Notes under the pieces: model-generated
What the model saw: the letters and a program-made list of their open reading frames with translations, nothing else
Told to the model about the DNA's origin: nothing
Database searches by the model: none
From: Daedaleopsis sinensis
Lineage: Eukaryota; Basidiomycota; Agaricomycetes; Polyporales; Polyporaceae
Reading direction: 5' to 3'
NCBI GenBank assembly: GCA_033807695.1
Contig: CM066309.1
Location: 124,001 to 188,000, forward strand
Length of the DNA: 64,000 bases
Translations under genes and position numbers: made by a program
Shown here: piece after piece, positions 10,691-21,730 of the stretch
Numbering within the stretch: the stretch's first letter is position 1
Layout: each line of letters begins with the position of its first letter

Positions 10691-12241
10691 TCAAGCCATC
10701 ATCTCCTTCGGGGGCGCGGGCGTCTTGATCTCCTTCAAGCCCTCGACGACCTCCTGCAGCTTCCCCGCCTTCCACTCCCCACCCCACCCCTGCCTGCGCT
10801 CGCGCCTGATCGTCCTCGGCGTCGAGGGCACCCGCGCACCCGCGCGTCGCGCATAGCTATGCGTACGCCGCACATACCCGTGCGCGCCCATCGTCAGGCG
10901 GTACGAGCTCCGGACCCAGTAGGGCACCGCGGGGGCACGCGGGGAGCGAACCTGTGACAGCGCCGTCGAGGTAGGCGTCGTCGGGCTGGGACTCAGCTCG
11001 GGATGGGATACGTCGGCGTCCAGGGCGATGAGAAGAGGCCTCATCGCGGCACGGGCGCGCGCCACCTTCTGCTGCTGCTGCAGGGTCGAGTATTCGTCTG
11101 CCGGCGTCTCCGGAGCGGGAGCCTCCTGTTCGGCGCGCTTCGGCGGGACGTTCAGTACGAGCGTGTAGGACATCCGGGAGGACAGAGGCGGTTGGAGGAT
11201 GGCAGCCGTGACCGGGGAGGGGACGTCGATGACGAGAGTGTAGCGTGTCGAGCGACGGTCTCGCAGCGAGTAGACGGAAGCCGAGTGAGGAGCCGTGTGC
11301 GAAATGACGGAGCTCGTGCGGCTCGCGAAGGTGGCAGAATCCGGGACGATAAAGCTCGTACGAGCGACTGGGGTGACGGACCGCACCGAGTGGATGCTGC
11401 GGCGCTGGATGCGCGACATCGAAACGCTGCGACGGCGGGTATCGAAGCTACACGCTGTGTAGGCGCTGTTTGGGTTGAGCATGGGGCTGTAGGCCGTGTA
11501 GACGTCCGAGTCGCGCGTGAGGCGCTTCTCGCGGTTCGTTAGCCGGTAGAGGTCAAGGTAACTGTTGAGGTTGTCGACATGCTGGGCAGTGTGCACGATC
11601 GCTGGGAGCTCCTCGACGATCGTGTCGCGGAACGCACGCGAAACGCGAGCGAGTCTACGGAGACCGTGATAGCGTTCCTCACGCATGTCCGACGTCTCGA
11701 TGGGAGAGAACGGTGAGAATGGAGACATTGGGCTCAAGAACCCAGGTCTAACGAGTGCACGTCAGTTCTGGACGCAATGGAGGTAGAGTCAAACATACTG
11801 GCGACGCGAGGGGGACCTTGTATGTTCATTCGTACGCCAGACGGGGGACGCGAGGTCCAGCGAGTTCGGGACTGACTTGCGAGGCCTGACACCGGGGACT
11901 TGGAGCGACCCCACAGGACCCGGGGTAGTGGGACCCGGGGAAGTGACAGGAGCGATCTTGTAGCGTAGGATAGGCGGCGTAGGCTGGATCGCCTTTGCTT
12001 TTCCTCCTTTCCTCCCTCGCTTCTCTTCAACCACCCCGCTCACAAATGCGACATCACCGGCCTTGGGGGAAGCGGGGACGATGTCGATGATGGGCATCTC
12101 GCCGAGAAGGTTGGCGACGTTCTTGCTCGACTTGTCAAGCCGCTGGCGCTGCTTGGGGTGGAGCCTGCTGAGCCTGAAGATGGGTGTGAGGGAGTAGGAG
12201 CGATGGGCGGCGTTGTTCGCGGTTCTGCTTCTGGTGAACAT
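10691..12241 (-). CDS. Array gene P1, unit 1 copy: unknown 499-aa protein
   Basis: Two exons, 12241-11799 and 11747-10691, join at a 51-bp intron (GTATGT...TTAG, phase 2) to give 499 aa. I do not recognise a domain. The protein is rich in Ser, Pro, Arg and Thr. It has the repeats SPMSPFSPFSP near the junction, two similar RYTLVIDVPSP and SYTLVLNVPPK strands, and a short Gln run (LQQQQ). No signal peptide or membrane segment is visible, so it is presumably nuclear or cytosolic. The start ATG follows a CT-rich leader and a TATAAA 150 bp upstream. An earlier start in the same frame would need a non-ATG codon. The three full units carry identical copies, so dosage may be tripled. A diverged fourth copy is broken. 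Confidence 0.65.
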
Positions 12242-12389
12242 CTCAGAGGTGACTTCAAAGCGGGTGGGCAAGCCAAGAGCGAGCGTCGAAATGAAACGCA
12301 GACTAGCCGCGAAGAGAAGAGATGAAGAGACGTACGAGAACGTCGACGTCGACCAGGACGAGGGAAAGGCGAGCTCGAGGGACCGCTCG

Positions 12390-12395
12390 TTTATA
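12390..12395 (-). promoter_or_regulatory. TATA box of array gene P1
   Basis: TATAAA on the minus strand lies about 150 bp before the P1 start and is followed by a pyrimidine-rich leader. Identical boxes occur at 23430-23435 and 34470-34475. The fourth copy keeps it near 45379-45384. Confidence 0.55.
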
Positions 12396-15300
12396 TTCCC
12401 CTGACTTCGTGCTCCAAGTGGGTCGATATTCTCCTGGCAACATCGGAGACGTTTCGAACGCGTGCATCCGTTCTCATCACCTCCAGATCATTTGGTCCTG
12501 TGGTCGTAACAGTCGTCCCCGGATCGCGTCGGGCGTCGTTCGCGTATAGGTTCGGACTTGGCGATCAAGAACGTCGACGATGGGTGACTACATGCGAGTG
12601 ATTTGCGGAGGACGGTCTGAGCAGGGAGGAGAGAACATGAGAGTAGAAGACAAGAGACGATTGATATTTGAACGGGGCCAGACGCCTGTGAAGCACATAG
12701 AATAAGATTGCGGACAGTGATGTAAGTGCGGACCGCGTCGACGAAGTGCGAATGAACTGCGAGGGGCGTCTGACCGCAGCGAGAACGGGACACGATTGAG
12801 TTCGATCCGACCGAGAATGGGCATTCGCAGTCCATATCGAGGCGCATGACGTCGACGAGCGCCCGCTGTGCTCTCACTGTCCTCCGGCGCTCTTTGCTCT
12901 GTCTCTGACTCTCGCTTGCTCTGGGCTGCGTCTGCCAGCGTCTGCTCGACTGTCTCTGCCTGCGTCCGTGTGAGCTGCACACTGTGATGCACACCAAGGT
13001 ACGCACTTGCTGCTCTCCGCCCGCCGTTCCCTCGTCCAACGACTACACGGTCCCTCTGTGTGTCCCTGAAGCTCTCACGTGCACCGACACGGACAGCTGC
13101 TGCCCGCGGTCCAATCAACGTAAAAAGCGATGTATTCTGGGTGTATATACACATCTAGTACTACGCAGTAAAGACGTCTACCTGGACGTCACCTCGTCTT
13201 TCCGCGCCCAAATCCGTCCTGGTCCGTCCCAAACTCCCCTCGCCCTCTGTTCTGGACGACACAATCCGTCTGCACCGCTCGGAATAGTCCGCACCACACT
13301 CAGGCTCTCGCTGTCTCGCTCTCCACCTCCTCTCGTGCACACATCGCCCTCGCCAACCGTCTCACACGTGGCTCCCACTGCACGTCTTCCCCTATGCTCC
13401 CGGAGACCTCACAGCTTATCTACGCTCGTGACGAGGGGACCACCTCCTGCAGGTACGCTCACACCCGACTTCTACGCTAAGTCAGTGAGATACACCGCCC
13501 TAGGACGCCGGCCCCGCCGTGTCGCGCTCCTGGGGACCTCGAAGGCAAGCCAGCCATCTGCAACGCGCACAGCTCGCTGCTCGACGACGCGCGTACCGTC
13601 CAGGGAGAGCCGACGCGGTGTGAGATGGACGCGCCCCTTCCGAGTACCAAGAGCAGCGCTCGTGACGCTCGAGTCCGTCGCAGCACCCCGACCTCGAGCG
13701 GCACAGGTACGCGCACGCCCTCAGCACTCTAAGCTACGTCAGCTCGACGGTACAGACGTACTCGGCCATCTACTCCGAGGCCGGCCGCCACGCGGGGGCA
13801 TAGCTTCAAGGTACGTCAGCCATGTGCCACCCATAGGGCGAGTCGACAGAGAACACGTACCGTACAGGGAACGCCCACACACTGCTCTGGACCTGGACGC
13901 AGTGCCGCTCGGACGGTACCGTCTCCACCCTCGCCGCCCACTCCGAGGCCCGTCCTGCCGCGCTCGAAGGCAAGTCAGGCATGTTCGCCGCGTAGGGGAA
14001 GCGGACAGAGAACACGTACCGTGCTGCGAACGCTGACACGTCGCCCAGATCCCGCACACCGTCTCACACGCCGCACGGTACTCGTCTCCACCGCGAGCAG
14101 CGCTGCAGCCCGCTTCGCACCACAGACACCGTACTGCAACGACTACTGAGTACTGATCTACGGTTCTACCCCATGTCAGCTCGACACCCAACTCCACTCG
14201 GGGCGGCTCCCGCTGTGTACCTCGACAGTAAGTCAGCAATCGGCGACAGACATCTCAACGAAGAACGCTCACCGTGCCGTGCCCGTAACGCCTCGGACAT
14301 TCAGCATGGACCGCGGCGTGAGACGGACGGTAAATCTCCTGTCCCATGTCGACCGGCGTCGCGCCGGTACGCGTCCGCCGTACCGTATCCCGACCCCGCT
14401 GTATGGACTCGGAAGTCAGCTGAGGACCCCACGTAGGAGCGTCAACGAGCAAGACGCACCGCTTTCGAAAGCCCGACGCCCGACGCCCGACGCTGGCACG
14501 AGAACGACATCAGACAAACAGCGGTGAGCACGGGGCTCCGGACGACGTACCGTAGCTGACACGCCAGACGCCGTCGCACGCGGGTGGACCTGCACGGCGG
14601 CAAGGCGGTCAGCATCGTACTTCAGGGCGACGGTGGGAGACGGGAGAGGTGGACGCACCGCAGAGGGAGGGAAGAAGCGGGAGCCAAAGGAGAACTTGAA
14701 GATGGGGGGACACTAGGCAGGCAGCCGCTCCGCTCCGCGCGTGCAGGCTTTATGCCCCGCTCACGCGCCCGATCGCGATATGCGGGTCCGGGCGCCGCTC
14801 CCGCCCGCTCCAACCCTTTTCGGCCGACGGTCGCAAGGGTCAGAACTCAGAGCGCGAGACCCTGGCAGCGGATCGGCTGGACGCGTAGAACTAGCTAGAA
14901 CTCGGAAGCGAGCATGTAAGTGCGCTCCCTGTTTCAGCAGCGGCATGCGCTAACCCCCTACGGTCTAATGTCATTGCGCAGACTTGGTCCCCCGATTCGG
15001 ATGACATTCGCATGCTCGCCGTGCGGACGCTTGCGGACGTCGTCGGTGCAGCGGGCAGGAGCGTGCGCCGTCGAGTCGTTCGATGGGCCAACAGTCTCCT
15101 CTCCGAGCGGCACGGTACGTCCGCAGACAAGTGGTTCGCTCCTTCACGTTCACGTAGACCTTCGAGCAAGGTTCCTGGCTCAGAGCCGGCTCGTGCTCCG
15201 CAGGGTCGACTCGTCTTGGGGCTCACTGCTCAGGTACCGTCGCCCATCGCTACCCGCGCGGGATCGCGAGAGCTGCTAGTGCCAATTTCGATCGATGATG

Positions 15301-15540
15301 CAGATCGAGTGCGCCCGCCCGCTGCGAACGTATCCGGACGGTCCGGCGAGCGTGAGCTTCACTTGTATGGTAAACGGTCGTTCTCTGCCTGCACCGTTCG
15401 CTGATCTTCACGGTACACAGCGCAAGAGTAAGTACCGTGCTACGTGCAATACGAGCCGCCGGGCCTTCCGAACGCACGAGACAGCAGGGACGAGTCAGCG
15501 AGGAGGTTTCGAGCATGTTCGAGTCGTCGGCCGTGCAGTA
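12396..15540 (+). other. Cassette-repeat region with intron-like segments, no clear protein
   Basis: No conserved protein is evident, although long chance frames exist because stops are rare in this GC-rich DNA. From about 12990 the plus strand is peppered with GGTACG donor-like words (for example 12998, 13452, 13707, 13811, 15113). A near-perfect intron lies at about 14915-14981, with GTAAGT, CTAAT and GCAG. A block at 13773 is partly repeated 168 bp later at 13941 and shares GACAGAGAACACGTACCGT. This looks like a spliced non-coding or fast-evolving transcript rather than a normal gene. Units 2 and 3 repeat it at +11,040 and +22,080. Confidence 0.4.
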
Positions 15541-16800
15541 AGTAGCTTGAGGATTGGGTGTGCAGAGTCGTACGATGCACGTACTACGAGTGCCCTGCAT
15601 CGCTACCCGCTCGCGCCAGCCGAATTTGCACATTACATCCACATTGAGTGCAGTGCATCCGGACGGCCGGGAGAGCGTGCACTGTGTAGATCGAGTGCCG
15701 CCGCTGCGAAAACTCCGAGTCCGAACGGCCGGGAGAGCGTGAGCTTCGCATGGTAAGCATCCATGGTACCGGCTGTTCTCCCGTTTGCTCTGCCGTCATT
15801 CACTGGTATTCATGTTCTACACAGACCAATTATGTGTACCGTGTAACATGGCCCGCGAGATAGCAGGGCTCGAGCACGCTCTTGCGGCCGTGGAGTAGGA
15901 TTGGGTGTGCAGAGTCGTACAATGCATACGAATGCTCCCCATTGCTACCCGCTCGCGCCGGCCGGAGCTGCTCATCTCGATCGCTGATGCAGATCGAGTG
16001 CGGCCGCTGTGGACGGCCGGGCGAGCGTGAGCTTCGCATGGTAAGCCTCATCTCTGGTACCGGCCATTCTCCCGTTCATTGCATGTCGTTCACTGGTGCT
16101 CATCTTCTCCGTAGAGCAAGTGTATGTACCGTGTAGCACAACCTGCGACATAGCAGGGCTCGAACATGCTCTGGCAGCCGTGCAGTAGGTTTGAGTATGC
16201 AGAGTCGTACGAATGTTGCCCATATTGCTACCCGTTCGCGCCAGCAGAAGCTAATCAAAGCTGTTCATTTCGATCGCTGATGCAGATCGAGTGCGACCGC
16301 TTCGGATGGCCGGGCGAGCGTGAACTTCGCATGGTAAGCACCCATGGTACCGGCTGTTCTCCCGTTCATTGCATGTCGTTCACTGGTATTCATGTTCTAC
16401 ACAGACCAATTATGTGTACCGTGTAACATGGCCCGCGAGATAGCAGGGCTCGAGCACGCTCTTGCGGCCGTGGAGTAGGATTGGGTGTGCAGAGTCATAT
16501 GATGCACATACCAATGTCGCCCATTGCTACGGCCTACGCTCGCGCCAGCTGAGTCTGAAGTTGTTCATTTGATCAATGACGTAGATCGAGTGCCACGGCC
16601 GCTGCAAACATATCCGGACGGCCGGGCGAAGCTTCACATGTGAAGCATCTCTGGTAAGTCCCGGCCATTCTCCTGTCCATCATTGCGCGTCGTTCACTGG
16701 TGCTCATATTCTCCGCAGAGAAAGTGTCTGTACCGTGCAGCACAACCCGCAAGCTCACAGGGCTCGAGCATGCTCTGGCGGCCGTGCGGTAGGATATCAA
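15541..16800 (+). repeat. About 290-bp imperfect tandem repeat, four to five copies
   Basis: Copies are marked by TGTGCAGAGTCGTAC or variants at about 15559, 15907, 16197 and 16487. The spacing is 348, 290 and 290 bp. Each copy carries CGATCGCTGATGCAGATCG, then GAGCGTGAGCTTCGCATGGT and a GTAAGC...TCTACACAG or CTCCGTAG intron-like piece, then GGCTCGAGCATGCTCTGGC. The same arrays occur at 26581-27840 and 37621-38880. Whether the segments are spliced is unknown. Confidence 0.75.
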
Positions 16801-17938
16801 TTGGGCATGCATTGTCTTGTAGTATGGAGTCTGCTGTCCGACACAAATGGAGCTCTCTAGCACGTCTATGCCATAGGCGAGTCGTGACCCGGTGCCGACC
16901 TTCCGGAGCCGTGTACACGACATCCCGAGTTGCCAGGGCCGTTGTACCTGGACGGTACGGTCTAGATACTTGAGAAATGATATCACACAGCTGTGTTAAA
17001 TTCGAGTATTGTCAATCGCGTGATGTCCTTCCTGGCAGCATTCCGACTTAAGTCTTGTACATTCCTTTCAGTAGTATCCCCGCTGCTTCGACTCCCATGT
17101 TCGTCGACTTGGACAGAGAAGAGCTATGAGCCGAACTCGGTGCGATTGGTTTGCTATCGGCCCGAGTGCTCCTTCGCGTCTCCGCTGGAGATTCCCAAAC
17201 CAGCAAAGCTGAGGGCTGGGAGGCAATTTGATGTCGGCTCAAAGACCCTGACCCTGATCTGAAGTCCGATGAGCTCGCACTCTCGCTTGCATCTTGGGCC
17301 GACTCCGATGATGGTTGTGCTAATGACAAAGAGACATGTGCGGTACTCGGACACTACAGTACCCGTGCAATGACCTCACACTCGGGGACATGATGTATCA
17401 ACATAGGTACTAGTTGCCAGTGGGAGTCTAGCTCTTGGGAACAATCATATGGACTCGGAGTCCTGTTTGGACACTGAACATATTCATCAGGCACTCTCCG
17501 TTTGACTGATTGGGTGAGAGCTTCTGGAAAGATCAGAAATTTGAGGAGTGTACTGCAGGCGCCGTTCACATGCAAGATCTCTGATCTGGTTGGCATGGGT
17601 CTCAGCGTGGAGCGCCGTGGGTCCATCAAATTAACCACTGCCACGAGCTTGTCTGGAGTACTTGGCTGCACTTGAGGTATCTACCGTCGAATATGCAACT
17701 GACGGTCATGGTACACTCACTGACATTAGCTCGATTGCAACTTCAGAGGAGACATTGGCAGACAGTACGGTACCCCGAGGACGACATGCGGAAGGGGGCA
17801 AAACAGTAAGCGAGTGCGGCCGATATCCGTCATATATTCCTGTCATCAGATGTGGACGGGCCACGGCCCCAGAGTGCCCTGAGGAACCATTTTTCCCAAA
17901 GCGGAATGATCGCATTTGCTGACTACTTGTAGATATAC
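16801..17938. other. Unit spacer before gene P2
   Basis: There are only short overlapping frames on both strands and no domain I recognise. The last part (about 17640-17938) may hold 5' leader sequence or upstream exons of gene P2, but I cannot place them. Confidence 0.4.
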
Positions 17939-18709
17939 ATGACACTACTTACGGGCATAGCGCACACGACCGTCCGTTCATACTCCCCATCCACCATGCC
18001 CCGCCATTCAGCAGGAAAGACTGCCCGGGGAGAGTACGCTCGTCGGGAGATCAAGATGCGCGGCGGGCTCCGAGTGTCGATGAACTCTGTGATCGGTATG
18101 TGCTTGTCAGACCATCGTGTTCCGCCTCTCACACCACCGTTGACAGCACTCATGTCCGGGGTCACGAACGCGCGCATGCGCTGGTCGCTGCGGCTCTACG
18201 TCCTCTTCGTCTACATCACGTACGGCCTGAAGCTCGTCGGCTGGCCGCCCGAGATGCGGTTCATGAACCTGAGCCGGATCACGGGCCTCGTGCGCATCTC
18301 CCGGCTCGTCGACCTCTGGGAGAGCGGGGAGATGTACTTTGTGCCGGTCTCGGACGAGGAGCGCGCGGCGGCGCGTGCGGACCCTCTCCTCGCCGCTCCC
18401 GGGCCTCTCCATGACGGGATCCGGGCGAAACGGTACCGGAAGGACGTGAAGAGGCGTCGAGCGCGTCCGGTCAGTGACCCTCATGGCACGGGCGGACGGC
18501 GGAAGCGGACCGGGGAGCAGAAGTCGGCAGAGACGGTCACGGACGAGATGGAGGCGGAGGTCGCAGAGGAGGAGGAGCGGGAGCGGGAGGAGTGGCCGAT
18601 GCTGCTGTACTTTAGTGACGAGGAGGAGGAGCGGAGCGTGCGGCGGGCGGTGCGGGGGTACCGTATTGCGAAGAGCTTGGCGTCTGACCCGTTCGCCGAG
18701 TTCAGGTAG
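17939..18709 (+). CDS. Array gene P2, unit 1 copy: unknown basic-acidic protein
   Basis: Exons 17939-18095 and 18147-18709 join through a 51-bp intron in phase 1, giving NSVI-ALMSG and 239 aa. If the second ATG at 17996 is used, before MPRHSAGKTARGEYARREIK, the protein has 220 aa. I recognise no domain. There is a basic N-terminus and a hydrophobic central stretch (LYVLFVYITYGLKLVGWPP). A block EMRFMNLSRITGLVRISRL comes next, then a basic cluster KDVKRRRARP that could be a nuclear signal, and an acidic tail with runs of Glu. Codon bias towards G and C is strong, as expected for a real fungal gene. It is unknown whether the hydrophobic stretch spans a membrane. The fourth, partial unit lacks this gene. 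Confidence 0.6.
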   Translation: MTLLTGIAHTTVRSYSPSTMPRHSAGKTARGEYARREIKMRGGLRVSMNSVIGMCLSDHRVPPLTPPLTALMSGVTNARMRWSLRLYVLFVYITYGLKLVGWPPEMRFMNLSRITGLVRISRLVDLWESGEMYFVPVSDEERAAARADPLLAAPGPLHDGIRAKRYRKDVKRRRARPVSDPHGTGGRRKRTGEQKSAETVTDEMEAEVAEEEEREREEWPMLLYFSDEEEERSVRRAVRGYRIAKSLASDPFAEFR

Positions 18710-18989
18710 TGCAGTCGGCGACTTGTAATGCGCGCGTCGGGTGACATTGTTTCTGAATAGAGCGAATGAGCGTCCGAGTCCGCAATTGGCAAAGCACGTA
18801 CTCGGCTATGGTTGTCACCGATCGCAATCTGTGTACCGCGGTGTACGAGGGTGTGCGTGTCTCATCCTCTCCCACTCACCACGCTGTCATCGCTCCTCCT
18901 GTGCTTCCCACACTTTGATACTCACGCCTTGAATGGCTCGCTCCCAGCATCCTTGGTGTGTCGTGTCAAGAACACGGGAGGGCATCGAA

Positions 18990-19440
18990 GCTCGGTACGT
19001 AGGACGTCTCCTCAGGCTGACACCTTGACGACTGATGGTACGTGTCTGTCAGCTCGAGTCCAGTAGACGTGATGCATACCTTCAACCTCTCGTCGCGGCT
19101 CCTGAACGTTAGAACTTGAAGTCGGAGGCGGGGATGGGTCTTGCGGAAGAAGCCTGCTAAACATGGTGCGTCTTTTGTTTAAACCCGCCGCACTCTCGAC
19201 GCACGGGCCCGGGTGTGTTCCCAGCATCGTCCGAGTCAGTGTGTCGTATCACGCACCACAGGAGGAGCGTCGGAGCTCGGTGCACGGTACGTCCTCTAGG
19301 CCAGTTCCATTAGCTTGAGAGCTGACGACGGTACCGTGTACGTGTCTGTTAGCCTGAGCGAGGGTTGGAACTTGAAGTCGGAGGCGGGGACGGGTCTTGC
19401 GGAAGAAGTCCGATAAACATGGTGCGTACCTTGTTCCCAC
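18990..19440 (+). repeat. About 256-bp direct repeat, two clear copies
   Basis: The block GAACTTGAAGTCGGAGGCGG followed by GGTCTTGCGGAAGAAG and AACATGGTGCGT occurs at 19112 and again at 19368. A weaker third echo of ACATGGTGCGTA is near 19690. A preceding GAGCTCGGT...ACGTGTCTGT block is repeated in step. It also occurs at 30030-30480 and 41070-41520. No gene is evident from 19441 to 20033. Confidence 0.65.
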
Positions 19441-20033
19441 TTTCGTCGCAGCACGGCAGTCTCAAAGCTCCTGTTTTTACAACCGATCGCGATGGGATCC
19501 CGAGCGGAAGCGGCCGCTGTGAACTCACCCTCACGGTACGTCTGGCTCGATTTCAGGGAAGCACCACCGAAATCTACCTGTAACGCATGGTGCATCGTCT
19601 CGGAGGGTGACTGGGCGGGTATCACGAGTTGCAGAGACGCAGAACGGGCGGCGGGTGTCCGAGTCGGGGGGAGCAGTGTTCGCCAAGCAACATGGTGCGT
19701 ATCTTTCTCTCAGCCTCCAGTGAATTACAGCGCACCTCGCAAGCCACACAATTCAGGCTTGAGCTTGAAACCGAGCGCTGTCGATAGAGGCCGGGTGGAT
19801 GACGAGACCGTGGTGGTCGAAAGGAAGCCTTAGGCGCGCGGTGGGCAGCGCGCGGTGAGCAGACTCGGCCGGTGCCCAAGTCAGATCTCGAGCACCCCTC
19901 CTCGGAGAGTGATCCACAGTAGCACATTGTATATACATAAGTTCATTCAATACACGCACACGACGGGCACTCTCCTCTCCCAATGTGCTCCTTCTACCTT
20001 CCACTCCCCACCGTGACCGATCAACGCCCCCGG

Positions 20034-20463
20034 GTCAGAGGTGTGTTCCCTGCCACCCGGGTCAGAGGTCTGTTCCCTGCCACCCGGGTCAAGAGTATGT
20101 TCCCTGCCACCCGGGTCAGAGGTGTGTTCCCTGCCACCCGGGTCAAGAGTACGCTCCCTGCCACCCCGGGTCAAGAGTATGTTCCCTGCCACCCGGGTCA
20201 GAGGTGTGTTCCCTGCCACCCGGGTCAAGAGTACGCTCCCTGCCACCCCGGGTCAAGAGTATGTTCCCTGCCACCCGGGTCAGAGGTCTGTTCCCTGCCA
20301 CCCGGGTCAAGAGTACGCTCCCTGCCACCCCGGGTCAAGAGTATGTTCCCTGCCACCCGGGTCAGAGGTCTGTTCCCTGCCACCCGGGTCAAGAGTACGC
20401 TCCCTGCCACCCCGGGTCAAGAGTATGTTCCCTGCCACCCGGGTCAGAGGTCTGTTCCCTGCC
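20034..20463 (+). repeat. 27/28-bp minisatellite with 82-bp higher-order repeat (unit 1)
   Basis: Sixteen monomers of the form GTC(A)...TGTTCCCTGCCACCCGG fall into four types, here called A, B, C (27 bp) and D (28 bp, with an extra C). The order is A B C A D C A D C B D C B D C B, so the right part is an 82-bp D-C-B super-repeat. Each monomer carries CCCGGG. Open frames run through it in all three phases, but only because the repeat lacks stops. Confidence 0.93.
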
Positions 20464-20543
20464 GGCCCTTTGTCGCCCGTTTCTTTAGGTACATTCTACT
20501 AGACGCACAACCCCGTTCCACACGCACTCCCATCGCTCGCACC

Positions 20544-20766
20544 GCTTCGTCATCTTCAACACGTCAACCGGTGCCACCAGAACGAGCGAAGTATGTGACC
20601 ACCTGCATCCCCCCATTCCTCCTACAAGATTGTGAACTCACCAAACGTCGTTCAGCTAATCGGAAGCGACTCAGCTACGGGCAAAGATTCGAAGGCGTTT
20701 CGCTGCGCAGACCCGCTCGCATTCGGCGGTTATGCTATTACTGATACTACTGGTGGCAGCGGTTAG
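20544..20766 (+). pseudogene. Lectin 3' fragment at unit 2 border
   Basis: This holds the end of lectin exon 5 (FVIFNTSTGATRTSE), its donor GTATGT, an undisturbed 23-bp-to-acceptor intron end with a single GTCGTTCA, and the full last exon 20656-20766 ending in GGYAITDTTGGSG. Exons 1-4 are absent; the minisatellite lies directly upstream. It is a 5'-truncated lectin copy formed by the tandem junction. Confidence 0.88.
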
Positions 20767-21730
20767 TAGGCTCATCTCCCCTACATACGACCTACTCACC
20801 AATATTTCGCAATGCTAGGACACAGCGAGCTCGGCGGCCTCTTCTTCTACTTGAAGGCTTGTCAAACTTGATGTTGTCATACTACAGTGATGTATGAGAA
20901 TTGTCGTCCACATACATGCACAGGCGGCCACCGCGCAAGGAAGGTCGACGCGAACTCATGCGATGCGACGCGAGTGCGCTGCCATGCGACGCAAGTGTGC
21001 TGCGATACGATGCAAGAGGACAAATCACATATGTGCAGTGCGACCTATAAATGAGGTCCGCACATTGTAATTAGCGATCTGCAACGACTCGCCCGAAGCG
21101 ACTAGACTTACTGACTACGCTACCCTCTTGAGAACTGTAGCGGTCAATGGAGTACGTTCTAACTCCAGCGATCTGCCGCAGCGCATCGCGTGCTTGAGGT
21201 ATCCCCTTCCGCTTCGTCCGGGGTCAAGTAAGATCAAATATGCTTGCTAGAACCCTGATCAAAAAGATGCACGAGCTTTGCGTCAATTGATACATGCTCG
21301 CGGCCGCTTACTCCGTCGTGCGGAAGGTTGACCTCAGGATCTTAATCAGTGGGTCGAGATCTCTACGAAGAGCAGGAGAAAAAGCAGCAGTAGTGATTGG
21401 GCCCCACTGGCAGAACGTCTGCACGAACCTCCGTAAGTCTGAAGATAACGTAGCACCAACGATTAAACGAGACCTACTTCTGCGAAGCTTCTAGGAAACG
21501 ACATAGCGAGACGACTGTGTCTGCGTTGAGAAAGGCATGGAAGAACTAGAGAGACTCATACCTGGCACGTTCCCATACCCGACAGTGGCGACGTTGTAGC
21601 AATGGGTGGGCGAAAATGCAATATGATCAACTCGGCGCACGATACTCGAGCCTCACTAGTCATTCAGCAAACGTGCCTCCAGGCTAGTTACATTCGAAGA
21701 TCACCACTGATTTACTTACACGCACACGAG

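Larger units (their letters stand above)
8586..20543 (+). repeat. Tandem array unit 1 (11,040 bp plus transposon insertion)
   Basis: This is the first copy of a head-to-tail array. It starts inside lectin exon 5 at GCTTCGTCATCTTCAA and ends at the minisatellite-lectin junction. Without the 913-bp insertion and its duplicated target it would be within 3 bp of the unit 2 length. The first roughly 120 bp differ from units 2-4 by several substitutions and a 3-bp indel (AGCGAAGCT versus AGCGACTCAGCT). From about 9640 onward I see no differences from units 2 and 3 until the minisatellite of unit 3. Confidence 0.95.

Noticed and set aside
11003..11542. 179-aa plus-strand frame and similar frames opposite P1
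   Set aside because: They are antisense shadows of the P1 coding exon.
12984..14036. 350-aa open frame on the plus strand of each unit
   Set aside because: It is low-complexity Arg/Pro/Thr-rich translation of GC-rich DNA, crosses several splice-like sites and the 168-bp repeat, and has no recognisable domain.
20034..20463. Regularly spaced repeats that could suggest a CRISPR array
   Set aside because: Monomers are contiguous with no unique spacers, the genome is eukaryotic, and no cas-like gene exists.
19983..20744. Long frames over the minisatellite (up to 253 aa, with VCSLPPGSE-like repeats), also in units 2 and 3
   Set aside because: All three phases and the opposite strand are open because the 27/28-bp repeat lacks stops; alternation of 27 and 28 bp shifts frame, and the predicted C-termini run into the lectin fragment out of frame.
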